Of a DNA stretch of 28,048 bases, positions 17,364 through 25,997 are shown piece by piece. The position numbers and the translations under genes are program-made. The stretch is taken from NCBI RefSeq assembly GCF_000485595.1, contig NW_014577184.1, forward strand, positions 68,081 to 96,128. The letters are read 5' to 3'. The notes beneath the pieces were generated by a model. It saw only the letters and a program-made list of their open reading frames with translations. It made no database searches and had not been told where the DNA came from. Position 1 is the first letter of the stretch, and each line of letters opens with the position of its first letter. Source of the DNA: Priapulus caudatus (lineage: Eukaryota > Priapulida > Priapulimorpha > Priapulimorphida > Priapulidae).

Positions 17364-19790
17364 TCAGTAGAACTCGGAGTCGGAGCTCTGCATGCTCGAG
17401 ATGCTTGAGTGTTCACGGAAGTCGACGCTGCCCGTCGGGCTGCTCGCCGACCCCGAGGGCCGCTCCCCGACCTTCCCGGGCGGCAGCTGCTGCGACGGCG
17501 GCCCCCCGCCGCGCGGCGCCAAGTTGTTCGGCATCATGCTCGCGAGGATCATCTCGAGGCAGGCTGCGACGCGCGCGTCGGCGGCGCACGCGAGCGCGGG
17601 GAGCGGCCGCCGCGTCGACGGCCGCGACGCTCGCCCGCGCCTCCCACGCAGCCGCGCCGCGCGTGCGCCGCATGCCCGTGCCGCGCAGCGAGGTGCAGCG
17701 GCGCTGGCGTCCCGCCGTTCTGCGCGTCGACGGCGTCGCGCGGCAGCCGTGTGCGACGAGCATGAGCGCGGCGGCGTCGTGGCGACGTGCCGACTGCGAG
17801 TGGCACGCGTGTCGCCCGGCGTGTCGCCACCCCCGGCGCGCGCGCGCGAGACAAGCAGGCAGCTCGAGCGACCGCGCGTGGCCGCAGCGGCGGCGAGCAT
17901 CGCCGGGGTGGACGCGCGCACGTCGCGCGGCGTCGGGCAGCCGCCGTGGCGCCCAGCACGCGCAGCGCGCGCCAGTTGCGTGCGCGACGCCCTGCGGGCG
18001 TGCAGCGATCGTGCGCCCGCGCCAGGTCGCACAGGTTCACGGATCTTGTCGCCGAACGTGTTGAATGATGCAGCTCTACGCACAGCGCTCGGCTGCCGTG
18101 CGCGCAGCATGCTGCAGGCGGCGAGAAAGTTGCCCGGCAACTCCCGCCCGCCGTGTTGCTACCAGCAGCAATTCGACGGCAGCTTTCGTGGCCGAGTAGC
18201 ACGCCAGTCTATCAGCGGCGTGAATGCCGCTTGTAGTCGCGAGGGCTCGAACGAGCCGACGCGTTGCCGCCGTATGCTCGCCAGGGGGCGCCAGCATTCT
18301 GCAGCAGCGCGCCGAGCATGCCGAACGTGGCCGCACATGCGGCGGCGTGGATCGGCGTGCGTCCGGCGCGTATCCTGCCGCGTCGGGCGTCGCGTGTTGT
18401 CTAGCCAGCGGCGTCCGACGCACTCCTCTCGCGCCGCGCGCCGCCGCGGTGCAGCGCTGTCCGGCCGCCGGCGTCCACCGCAGCACGCTCGCGGCCGATC
18501 GCCGACCAGCAGCAGCGTGCAAGCGATAAGTTGCCACACAGAGAGCGATCCAACGCGCGTGACGGACACACACAACCAGTCGTCGGAAAGCGGTCGACGA
18601 ACACTCGCGAAGACGCGGACGAGCGCAGCGCAAAAAAAAGCACTCGGCGTGCCCGGTTCATAAAAGCGTGCAGGCGCCGTCGAGAGTAACGCCCCGCGCC
18701 GCAATAGCGCCTGGTTGGACGAGCGCAAACTCGACGCAGGCGCGCGGGAAAGAGAACGCGGCGAGGCGCAGCTGTATAGCGTGTTGCGGTGCCTCGGCGC
18801 TCCGCGTTCGCGGCCCAATCGACGAGCGGAGAGCGCCTTAAGCGTGTCGGGAAAACGAGTGCCACGCGGCGTGTCGCCGTCACATCGTAAACAGATACGG
18901 AACGTGAAAACCCGGAAAGATCAGTCGAACGCGCTGCAAAAAAAAAGAAAGCGAGCAGCGTCTGGCAGAACAAAGCGCTGCCCTCTGGCGGCGGCGTATG
19001 TTCAGGCGCCGAAGCCGCGGCGGGTCTCCGCGCAGGGCGCCGCGCCAGTTCGCTGAGCAGGTGCTCGACGCACTTCGCGTCGTCGTCCGGCGGGCGGGCG
19101 ATGGTGCAGGCAAATCGGCAGCCGGCGCGCGCTAGAGCGCCGTCGTCGTCGCGGCGATTCACGACGACGGCGCGCCTGCCGTCACAGCGCCACCACGCAG
19201 GCGGCGGCGCAGTGCGCGGCGGCGTAGTGCAGGCGCGAGCGCGGCCCAGCTTGTCAGCGCGCGCCGTGTCGGCCGCGCGGAACTCACGGGAGATCCAAGC
19301 ACTCGATGCTGCGCCCGCACGCGCCGCCGGCGTGCAGCGACCGTATAATGGCGGCCGCAGTCGTCCCGCCCGTCCAGGTCGAAAGACTGCGAAAGCGCTT
19401 GCGGCAGCAGTCGGCGTAGCAGACGCGGCCAATGTGCAGCGGCTTGCATGCCTGCCGCCCAAAAAACAACCCAAGCCGCCGCGCGTATCCCAAAGTTGAT
19501 ATCAGGCACGGTGTTGATGAGCAGCTCGTGCCGGTGTCCGCCGGCGCGATGATGCAGGCGGCGTGTTGGTCGTCGCGGTCGACGCGCGTCGACGACTACC
19601 GCACACGGAATAAGCGTCTGCGGTAGCGCGTGAAGCGCCGTGATTGGCGTCATGTGCCAGCGGTGTGCGGAAAAGGGGCCGTCGCGGCTCTGCACGTTCA
19701 GCAGTCGCTCGCCTCGTTAACGAGCAGCTGGGCAGGCAATGCGAGGGCGTCGCGAAGCCGAACAAAAGGTGACAGGGCGGAGTCTGCCCC
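17364..19790 (-). CDS. ANKRD28: Large terminal exon of the ankyrin gene, error-rich
   Basis: The acceptor (TGCTCAG before GGGGCAGACTCCG) is at 19791-19792; the stop TGA is at 17366-17364. From 17364 to about 17590 the frame is clean and gives [20 protein letters not shown] and a Ser/Pro-rich tail ending SSDSEFY. From about 17590 to 19790 the ankyrin signature is visible only in pieces across the three frames (GRTALHRG near 18470, CGHVRHA near 18320, [15 protein letters not shown] near 19060, YADCCRK near 19410), because of many one-base indels. It would hold some 20 ankyrin repeats. The pieces are collinear with human ANKRD28, and the matching clean copy at 25998-26794 shows what part of it should read. 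As written it cannot be translated; it is not convincing as a decayed pseudogene because conserved codons persist between indels. Confidence 0.85.
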
Positions 19791-22700
19791 CTGAGCAGGT
19801 GAGCACGAGAGAGAATGAGGGAAAAGCACAGAGATCTAGAGGAGAGTGATGAGAAACGAGAGGTAAAGAGTTGACAAGCAGAACCTGAGGCACAACATGC
19901 CGCCAACGTCGCAAAGCCAAAACCAAGTGCAGTGAAGGGCGTCTCCCCCTGCAGGTGATAGAGAAGAAGAATGAGCGGAGAGCGCAGAGTAATGCTGAGA
20001 GAATGAGAGGCAAGCGCGAATGGGGGAGAGCACAGAGTGGGTGGTCCGAGAGAATGAGAGGAAAAAGCGCACGAGGGGAGGAGCACAGAGTGGGATGGTG
20101 ATGAGAGAATGAGAGGGCAAGCGCAGAGGGGAGGAGTACAGAGTGGAATGGTGCTGAGAGAATGAGAGGGCAAGCGCAGAGGGGAGGAGTACAGAGTGGG
20201 ATGGTGATGAGAGAATGAGGGGAGGAGCACAGAGGGTAGGGTGACAAGAGGAGAAGCCCAGTGTGGGTAGCGCTGATTGATTCTAGCTAGACCATTAACC
20301 AGGCTTTCAGATAAAAAACTAATCGACTCCCCTGGACGGACACGCATAAGGGTCTTTTCGAAATCGACAAACCTATATATAGAAATAAAATAATAAAACC
20401 TCTTGGGGTGTGATGATGCGAATCATGACCAATCAAAAGTGAAATCCCAACGAAAATTGGGAATGTCATGTCAATCTACTAATAAATTCATCTCACCTTC
20501 ATTCATTCAATGGCTTCGTCGGATTACATTCTTTCATCACACCAACGACCAACACTAGCACACAGATTAATAACAAAAAGTTGATGCGGATGTAAAAATA
20601 AACTTGTTTATTTATTGCTGATTCCATCCTAAAGCTAATAAAAAAATGCATATTCAGCACAAAATGCATCACAAATCCATCAACAAAATAGCCAAATTAC
20701 TTGTACGTAGTAGCCACGTATGTAGCCCCTCCAGCCCTACGCCGTTTCACAATAACACTTCTCACAAACAAACGAGCAAGGTAACTTGTGCTGAACGTAT
20801 AGAAAATATCTAATAATATAAATCATACCACTATAAACAGACCGAGGTAAAATAAAACAGACTGTACCAATACACACCACAAATTGGTTGTGTGTTGCTA
20901 ACCTTTTTGTACCCCCTAATTGAGAACATTCTATGGAGCGCTTTTAAATTTTTTTTCAACATAATCAGACAGACTTTTTGTGCGCTATCTCAACCACTTT
21001 ATGAGCGCGCGATGAGCGCGCAAGCCATGGACAATTTCGGGTGCGCGTGGAGCGCGAGCGCGATCGCGCCCCTTAAAAATGAAAGCCTGATTAACTGTAC
21101 ATCCATTATGACCTAGCATCATAAAACATTCTGACATCAATCATAAACTCCAATCCCCTTCTCGCAAAGACGCCCCTCCACAGCGCGTCAAAAACCGACA
21201 GTTCCGACGACCGACGTCGAGAAACAGAATGCAGAACGAACGCCGACTATCGGCCGTCCGAGATAAGAACGCGGAGAACCCCGTAATCACCCCCACCTGT
21301 GGTTCATCGTGTTGATGGACGCTCCATATGCGATCAGCTCAGCTGCTACGAGGTCCTGCCCGTTGAGGCAGGCTATGTGCAGCGCCGTGTTGCCGCATGC
21401 GTTCACCGCCTCCAGGTCCACACCCAGGTCCAGCAACTGCTTGACCACGGTCACCTGCAAGGGGCGGCAGGCCACGCCTAATTAAGCTGATTAACATAGC
21501 CTAACTAATTATCTTTAACTGCCTGCTGTTGGGGGCACTATGCTTCTCATAGTGGTTGCTGAGGGAAGGAATAGTGCCCGAGCGTTTTTAGGCGAGGGCA
21601 CTATTCTCTTCCCAAGCAACACTATGAGAGCATAGTGCCCCCAACAACAGCCATTAATGTTTTTAGTGCTCACATGACTATGCATTCTACTTTTCATGCG
21701 TATACCTTCTTTATACTCCCTAAATTGGCCGGTGCAATTCGATGTAACAAAACGTTGACACAAAACACAACCGCCGTTCCGAAATTAGCTCTGCGTGGCG
21801 CCAGATGCAGGAGATTCGTGACGTAAAACACACTCGGTTATAATTAACAATGCGTCGCGCAAGCGATAGTGCCCGCTCAGGCGGGCACTATCGCTTCATA
21901 GTGCCTGCTGCGTTATCCAATGAGATTGCAGCGATTTATCACGTCATGCACTAATAACAATTAACATTAACAAATTAGTAGGACTGTCATCAATGACCAC
22001 CTCATCGATAAATCGCGATGGATTTGCGTCCGATATCGATATCGAAACAAATCGAAAAATAGCGATCCGATTATTTTTTTATATATATTTTTTTTCTAAA
22101 ATGTAGCCAGCGAAGCATCGGTAGCATTTTTGACTGAACGCCGCCATTATTTGAAGTAGTGCAGGGCGCATCCATAAAGAGACAATCAATAACTGTGGTG
22201 TTCAGTTGTCTCTGGTGCGTATCCTGTCTCACTGATCTTTATAATAAAATCTGTCTACCGTAAAAGCATGTCTGCTGCTTCGCCATCGCCGCGACGCCAG
22301 GTCAATCTGGTTGAATTCAGATAAATATACTTCGCCCATGTTGTATTTAAGCACAGCGATGTATAAAATGCATAGTTATCATAAGTAGAATACAGTACAT
22401 GAGTTTACTGTACTTTCCCGGCTCATGTTTTATTACATAATTATTAAATCGAATCGGATCGAAATATCGAAAAAAAAATATCAATAATCGAATCGAAATA
22501 ATTTGATACCAATGACAGCCCTACAAATTAGACTGAATTGTTAAAAAAGGATCATTATTTAGCACACCACGTATGTTAGGGGGTGGGACGATACGGGTGG
22601 CGCGCGATGCGATCTGCATCACATGATACGGCCTTCACGATGCGATACGTGTCACGGTACAGCCCTCGCAACAGCACACTGTGTACGGGTGGCGCGCGAT

Positions 22701-25609
22701 GCGATTCGTGTCACGATACAGACTTCGCGATCAGGGCTGGATTTGGGCATAAGCTAAACAAGCTAGAGCTTAAGCACTCACAATCTGTTTATTATAATTT
22801 ATATTTAAGTAATGATTTACGCTAATTAACATAACTCACAACAATTATTATTAATAACTTCGGACCCAATTATTAAAAAAAGACCATTATTTACACAAGC
22901 TTACTCTACAGCTTCCCATACCTTAGGGCCTCGCCATGTCTAAATCCGGCCCTGTTCACTATACGATCTGTATACAGCCTTCACGATAAGATCCGTATCA
23001 CAATACAGCTTTCATGGTACGAAGTAATTGGAAACTTAATTGTGTGAACGCTTAGAAATCAGAATCTTGAAGCTATTAGTATCACGACTGATTAAATGTA
23101 TCGATACGCGTATCGTCAAGGTTTGTATCGTAAATAATTAATATATATGAGAACTCAAACCCATAGTAAAACCCATATTGATCATGTTTGAACTACAGTA
23201 AAACCTGTATCAGGGTTCATAGTAGTAAGACACATGTTGAAATAAGTACTTATAAGACTTTGGAAGACCCGCTACGAACCCTGTGTATGGCACACTCGAG
23301 GGAAACCCCCAAAAGTGCATGTTGTAACGGTGTCCATTTCATAGACGTGTCCGCTAGCACAGGTTTGACTATAGTTCAAACACATATGAATCAAATATCA
23401 AGGGTTAATAAGAACTATACAATCTAACAATAACTATCAGATCTAATAAGAAGTATGTCGTTTCTCAGTTCAGGCCAAGCAAGAACTAGATGGGTACAAG
23501 ATAGGAAAGATGGGGATTTATTTAACTGAAGAGTGTACACAGCTATCTATAGTACCTGACCACCAGCTGCGGCAGCATGCAGGGCTGTATACATCTGCTT
23601 GTCCCGGCAATTGATCTCTGCTCCATGGTCTACCAGCACCTGCATTAAATGATGCACAAGTTTCAATACAGAGGCTCTTCTTCTATTCGCTCTTCGTTGA
23701 CTACTCCATCTTTCTCATTCTGGCTCTTGCCTTCCTTCGTCATCCTATATTGCCTTCTACTACACTTACTGCCAACCATCTGTGTTCCTCTACTACCCTT
23801 CTCACCTACCCTACCGGCCACAATTAAAAAAATCTTTGTTTGCCCTCACCCGACCCAGGCTGAAAAGTTTGGGTAGGTAGGTAAGCTTCTTTTTTTCAGG
23901 GGGGTCTTTTTACAAATTCAGCATGGTGTCTACATGCTCGGGTGCACTTGTGTGGAGATACCTTTTATGTTGAATGTTTGTTTGGCTTGGTACATATAAT
24001 GTATTGCCTACAGATTAATGTACAGTGATACAATTTGTAAAAAAAAAACAATAGAAAAGATCAATAAATTTTTTTGAGTCGGCCCAGGCCCCTTTTTGGA
24101 GGGTCGGTCGGGTGAGGGCAAACAAACAATATTTTTATTATGGCCCTGTCTTCCTCTACTAACCGTTCCCTTACCTGCCTTCTTCTTCTACTAGCCTCCC
24201 CCTCCCCACACTTCTTGTTAAATCTCTGTCCACCGATTTCTACATCTTCATCCCATGCTGCCATCCTCAATACTTCTCTCTCGTTCTCCATTGCTCTCTC
24301 TGTTTTTCTTCCTCACCTTACTCTTGCTACAACACAATCACCTATGTAGCATGCATACCCAGAATGTTTTAAACTGAAGCAAGATGGAAAGCACGACTAC
24401 TTATTAGAAGTGTTAACATTCATCACGCAAGCGGTTTGCCATGGGGCAATTTACCCATCTGCCTGGAATGACTAATAGGACCTGGCATTGAGGAATTGGA
24501 GTTCTAAAAATGCTGCTTAGTAACAAACTGCTGCAATGTCGACAATTTGGTGTTGACGTGTTAAGAACATGAACAAACTGGTCAACCTAACAACAGTATC
24601 AAAGGAGGTTCAGTTATCTCACCCAGACAGATAGGAAAAATGGCCAACGGTTTGGCGTGGTGCGATTACCTTGACGACCGCAGGGTGACCCATGTAGGCT
24701 GCCCAGTGGATAGCTTTCCTGTCCTTCTTGTCGAACGCGTTGATGCTAGCGTTGTGTCGGACAAGCAGCTCCACCATCTCCACGTGTCCGTTGTACGCGG
24801 CGTGATGCAGGCTCGTGCGGCCGGCCCTGGTAAAATACGTGCAGGGATACACTTACAAAACGCATGTAAAAATTACTATTCACCACATACCCCAGTATAA
24901 TTATACACCCCAATACGACTATACAGACGCCAATACGACAATACACTCATATACGAATACACAGACTCCAAAACGAAAATACACTCATATACGACTACAC
25001 ACACCCCAAAACAACTTATATGGATCCCAATACGACTATAGACTCAAATATAAATACACAGACCCCAGAACGGAAAAAAAACACTCATATACGACTAACT
25101 ACTCACACCCAAATACACCTACACAGACCCATAGCTGACTACATACGAATACATGCCAATACGATTATTTCAGAGACCCTAATAGTCATGGAACATATGA
25201 CGTGGTTGCATACGTCGTTCATTTTCGCGAACAATTTTCGAGGTGAAACGAGTCCATATTTTATATGGACTTTTATCAGACATCCATTTATAAAGGGCAC
25301 TTTCGATTTTTCCCTAAGTGGAAGTTAAACAGTTAATCAACTCAACAGAATGGACACCTGTCCACCAAGGGCACTGTGGCCATTCCCTTCAGTGATCCTC
25401 ATACACATGAGTTTGACCACACTTTCGCAAAGCCTGTAGCACAGTTACTAGGTGTGCACAGGTCACTTGCGCGTTTGCACTGCTTACCTGTCTGATATGT
25501 TTACGTTTCCGAGCAGCGGGATGATACACTCGGCACATTTGACGGCGCCGTTGGCGGCTGCCACATGTAAGGGCGTCTGCCAGTTCTTATCTCGTGCATT
25601 CACGTCCAC
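17364..25609 (-). CDS. ANKRD28: PP6 regulatory ankyrin-repeat subunit (ANKRD28/44/52-like), middle to C-terminus
   Basis: Proteins of this family are long ankyrin-repeat scaffolds (about 1,050 residues in vertebrates) that bind the PP6 phosphatase with its SAPS subunits in cytoplasm and nucleus. Exons 25488-25609, 24670-24826, 23556-23639, 21297-21454 and 17364-19790 join in phase and follow the human order: [14 protein letters not shown], then [13 protein letters not shown] with [20 protein letters not shown], then [12 protein letters not shown], then LLDLGVDLE and [14 protein letters not shown], then GQTPLHLAAASTHGG, ending in [11 protein letters not shown] and a Ser-rich tail DSEFY. The first few ankyrin repeats (upstream of [10 protein letters not shown]) are missing, and where they should lie there is a misplaced copy of the large exon. 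Most of the terminal exon carries frame-breaking indels that look like sequencing error. Invertebrates usually have one gene for the three vertebrate paralogues, so the symbol stands for the group. Confidence 0.9.
19791..19975 (-). repeat. Partial tandem copy of the large-exon start, error-rich
   Basis: Upstream (- sense) of the acceptor, a second acceptor (RC of CCCCCTGCAGGTGATAGAGA at about 19947-19966) is followed by a degraded exon-like piece in which traces of a TPLHL- and CLQLLVN-type reading can be seen (for example LLVNSLPL), then intron sequence. The same partial copy exists beside the clean exon at 26795-26990, so the tandem duplication predates the split of the two large copies. 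Confidence 0.75.
19976..20250 (-). repeat. 53-bp minisatellite derived from a pyrimidine tract
   Basis: About five units of GAGAGAATGAGAGGGCAAGC followed by GCAGAGGGGAGGAGTACAGA and GTGGGATGGTGAT; unit starts at about 19993, 20048, 20103, 20156 and 20209. On the - strand the unit reads CTCCCCTCTGC...CTCTCATTCTCTCAG, like the acceptor pyrimidine tract directly before the large ankyrin exon, so the array probably grew from the 3' end of this intron. An inverted error-rich copy lies at about 27760-28048. Confidence 0.88.
20251..21296 (-). other. Ankyrin gene intron before the large exon
   Basis: No gene. Positions up to about 20920 recur inverted at 26991-27760. A CpG-rich patch with repeated GAGCGCG (about 21003-21070) stands out in otherwise AT-rich sequence. 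The donor of the preceding exon (GTGGGG on the - strand) is at 21296-21291. Confidence 0.65.
21297..21454 (-). CDS. ANKRD28: Ankyrin gene exon ([11 protein letters not shown] to SINTMNH)
   Basis: 158 nt: 52 codons plus two bases (AG) that combine with the first G of the large exon to make Arg. The acceptor is CCCTTGCAG (- strand), the donor GTGGGG. It encodes [13 protein letters not shown] and [14 protein letters not shown], matching the VVKYLLDLGVDMN and GNTPLHVACYNGQD repeat of ANKRD28. Confidence 0.95.
21526..21650. mobile_element. Fold-back (long hairpin) element
   Basis: CTGTTGGGGGCACTATGCTT at the left returns as its near reverse complement ending CATAGTGCCCCCAACAACAG at the right. The two arms are about 60 bases each with few mismatches, separated by about six bases (TTTTTA region near 21585). 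It sits in an ankyrin intron, about 70 bases from the exon at 21297-21454. The motif ATAGTGCCC is shared with the hairpin at 21861-21896. No transposase and no clear target duplication. Confidence 0.88.
21861..21896. repeat. Perfect 16-bp stem hairpin with GGGCACTAT motif
   Basis: AAGCGATAGTGCCCGC, loop TCAG, GCGGGCACTATCGCTT. It carries the same ATAGTGCCC/GGGCACTAT motif as the larger fold-back element 210 bases away, and another ATAGTGCC follows at 21899. Probably the centre of a related short palindromic element. Confidence 0.88.
21979..22523. mobile_element. hAT-like non-autonomous element with perfect 8-bp target duplication
   Basis: The 545-bp element is flanked by CAAATTAG at 21971-21978 and again at 22524-22531. 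Its ends are inverted: TAGGACTGTCAT on the left, ATGACAGCCCTA on the right (one mismatch). An 8-bp target duplication and TAGGG-type ends fit the hAT superfamily. Sub-terminal regions are rich in ATCGAT/TCGAAAT motifs in both orientations. No transposase frame is present. Confidence 0.9.
22577..23125. repeat. Degenerate ~32-bp repeat array (CACGATRCGAT...), interrupted
   Basis: Repeated motifs such as TTCACGATGCGATACGTGTC, TCACGATACAG and CTTCGCGAT run from about 22590 to 22731 and resume at about 22960-23020. The array ends near the 14-bp palindrome CGATACGCGTATCG at 23102-23115. It is interrupted by the element at 22732-22954. It could be the inside of an older transposon whose left end is GGGGGTGGGACGATAC. 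Confidence 0.7.
22732..22954. mobile_element. hAT-like MITE nested in the CACGAT array
   Basis: 223 bp with inverted ends CAGGGCTGGATTTGG (left) and TAAATCCGGCCCTG (right), a terminus type common in hAT elements. Flanking 8-mers are TTCGCGAT and TTCACTAT (6 of 8 match). As the array unit itself contains TTCRCGAT, this match may partly come from the array and not from target duplication. AT-rich inside, no transposase. Confidence 0.75.
23196..23371. mobile_element. TA-flanked MITE, CAGTAAAACCTGT ends
   Basis: 176 bp with left end CAGTAAAACCTGT and right end ACAGGTTTGACTA (two mismatches as inverted repeats), TA on both sides. Sub-terminal GGGTTCATAG / CTACGAACCC are also inverted. Same terminal family as 15421-15589 and similar to the perfect element at 7433-7888. 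Confidence 0.75.
23556..23639 (-). CDS. ANKRD28: Ankyrin gene exon (VLVDHGAE to AAAAGGQ)
   Basis: 84 nt, 28 codons, phase 0; acceptor AATGCAG and donor GTACTA on the - strand. It encodes [20 protein letters not shown], matching LVSHGAEVTCKDKKSYTPLH. The exon ends inside an ankyrin repeat and continues in the exon at 21454. Confidence 0.95.
23816..24145. mobile_element. 330-bp element with ~45-bp inverted ends, class unclear
   Basis: Left end GGCCACAATTAAAAAAATCT then TTGTTTGCCCTCACCCGACC; right end is its near reverse complement (GGTCGGTCGGGTGAGGGCAA ... TATTATGGCC). The interior is T/A-rich with no frame. The flanks on both sides are pyrimidine-rich (CTTCTTCTAC type), so it may sit in a simple repeat. 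No target duplication can be fixed because the flanks are repetitive. Confidence 0.8.
24420..24632 (+). repeat. Dispersed ~230-bp repeat, copy 3
   Basis: Shares CCCATCTGCCTGGAATGA, AAAATGCTGCTTAGTAACAA, CTGCTGCAATGTCGACAATT, ACTGGTC and CAGACAGATAG with the copies at about 10605 and 16906. It ends only about 40 bases from the donor of the ankyrin exon at 24670-24826. Confidence 0.8.
24670..24826 (-). CDS. ANKRD28: Ankyrin gene exon ([14 protein letters not shown] to HPAVVK)
   Basis: 157 nt: one base completing an Arg codon, then 52 codons, ending in phase 0. The acceptor is TTTTACCAG and the donor GTAATC (- strand). It encodes [20 protein letters not shown], nearly identical to [20 protein letters not shown] of ANKRD28, the strongest single match to this family. 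Confidence 0.97.
24885..25170. repeat. Degenerate AATACGACTATACA-type tandem repeat
   Basis: Recurring CCAATACGACTATACA, CATATACGA and ATACACAGACCCC blocks at roughly 16- and 50-bp intervals, with purine-rich interruptions. Open frames through it are Thr/Tyr/His low complexity and not genes. Confidence 0.8.
25488..25609 (-). CDS. ANKRD28: Ankyrin gene exon ([11 protein letters not shown] to NVNISD)
   Basis: 122 nt: 40 codons plus two bases; acceptor CTGAATTTCAG and donor GTAAGC on the - strand. It encodes [20 protein letters not shown] and [16 protein letters not shown], matching the third-to-fourth ankyrin repeats of ANKRD28. This is the most upstream exon in correct gene order in the window. 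Confidence 0.95.
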
Positions 25610-25619
25610 CTGAAATTCA

Positions 25620-25985
25620 GTTCATGCACTGAGACATCCCTAAGTCAACTGCGCAGTGGCAACAACAAGCTACACGATATGAGAGATTACAAGATGAGCA
25701 ATATATTTGTATCCACCTACAGTCAACAGACTCAACACGAAGATGTATTTCTCAGTAACTGCTTGGCTGTGCAATGGCGACAAGATAGAATAAAATACAA
25801 CAACAAGATACAAGATATAAGAAACAAAATGATGAGCAATACCTTCACATCCACCTAGAATTCACACATTGATGCATTTCTCCGTCACCGTACATTCAGC
25901 ATGGTGGTAACAAGATGCATGACAACAATACAATAACATGAAACAAAACAAAAATACAATAACAAGACACATGACAATAATACAA
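25620..25985. repeat. Intron with loosely repeated units
   Basis: Segments like GATGAGCAATA...ATCCACCTA followed by ATGYATTTCTC and CAACAA/GATAC runs recur two to three times at about 110-140 bp. One repeated piece resembles the exon-start flank CACGTCCACCTGAAATTCA at 25601-25619 (compare CACATCCACCTAGAATTCA at about 25848). It may be a further exon-border duplication, but divergence is high. CAATAAcATGAAACAAAAC-type runs precede the misplaced exon block. Confidence 0.5.
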
Positions 25986-25997
25986 CATGAAACAAAT

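Noticed and set aside
17392-18663. Long Arg/Ala-rich open frames on the + strand (423 codons and others)
   Set aside because: GC-rich antisense shadow of the ankyrin exon, which is on the - strand; no family features and unusual Arg content.
19502-20347. Leu/Ser/Pro-rich open frame with many PLCAPPL-type repeats
   Set aside because: Translation of the 53-bp minisatellite in the ankyrin intron joined to noisy exon sequence; not a gene.
23670-24335. Leu/Ser-rich open frames resembling membrane segments
   Set aside because: They arise from pyrimidine-rich simple sequence around the 330-bp inverted-repeat element.
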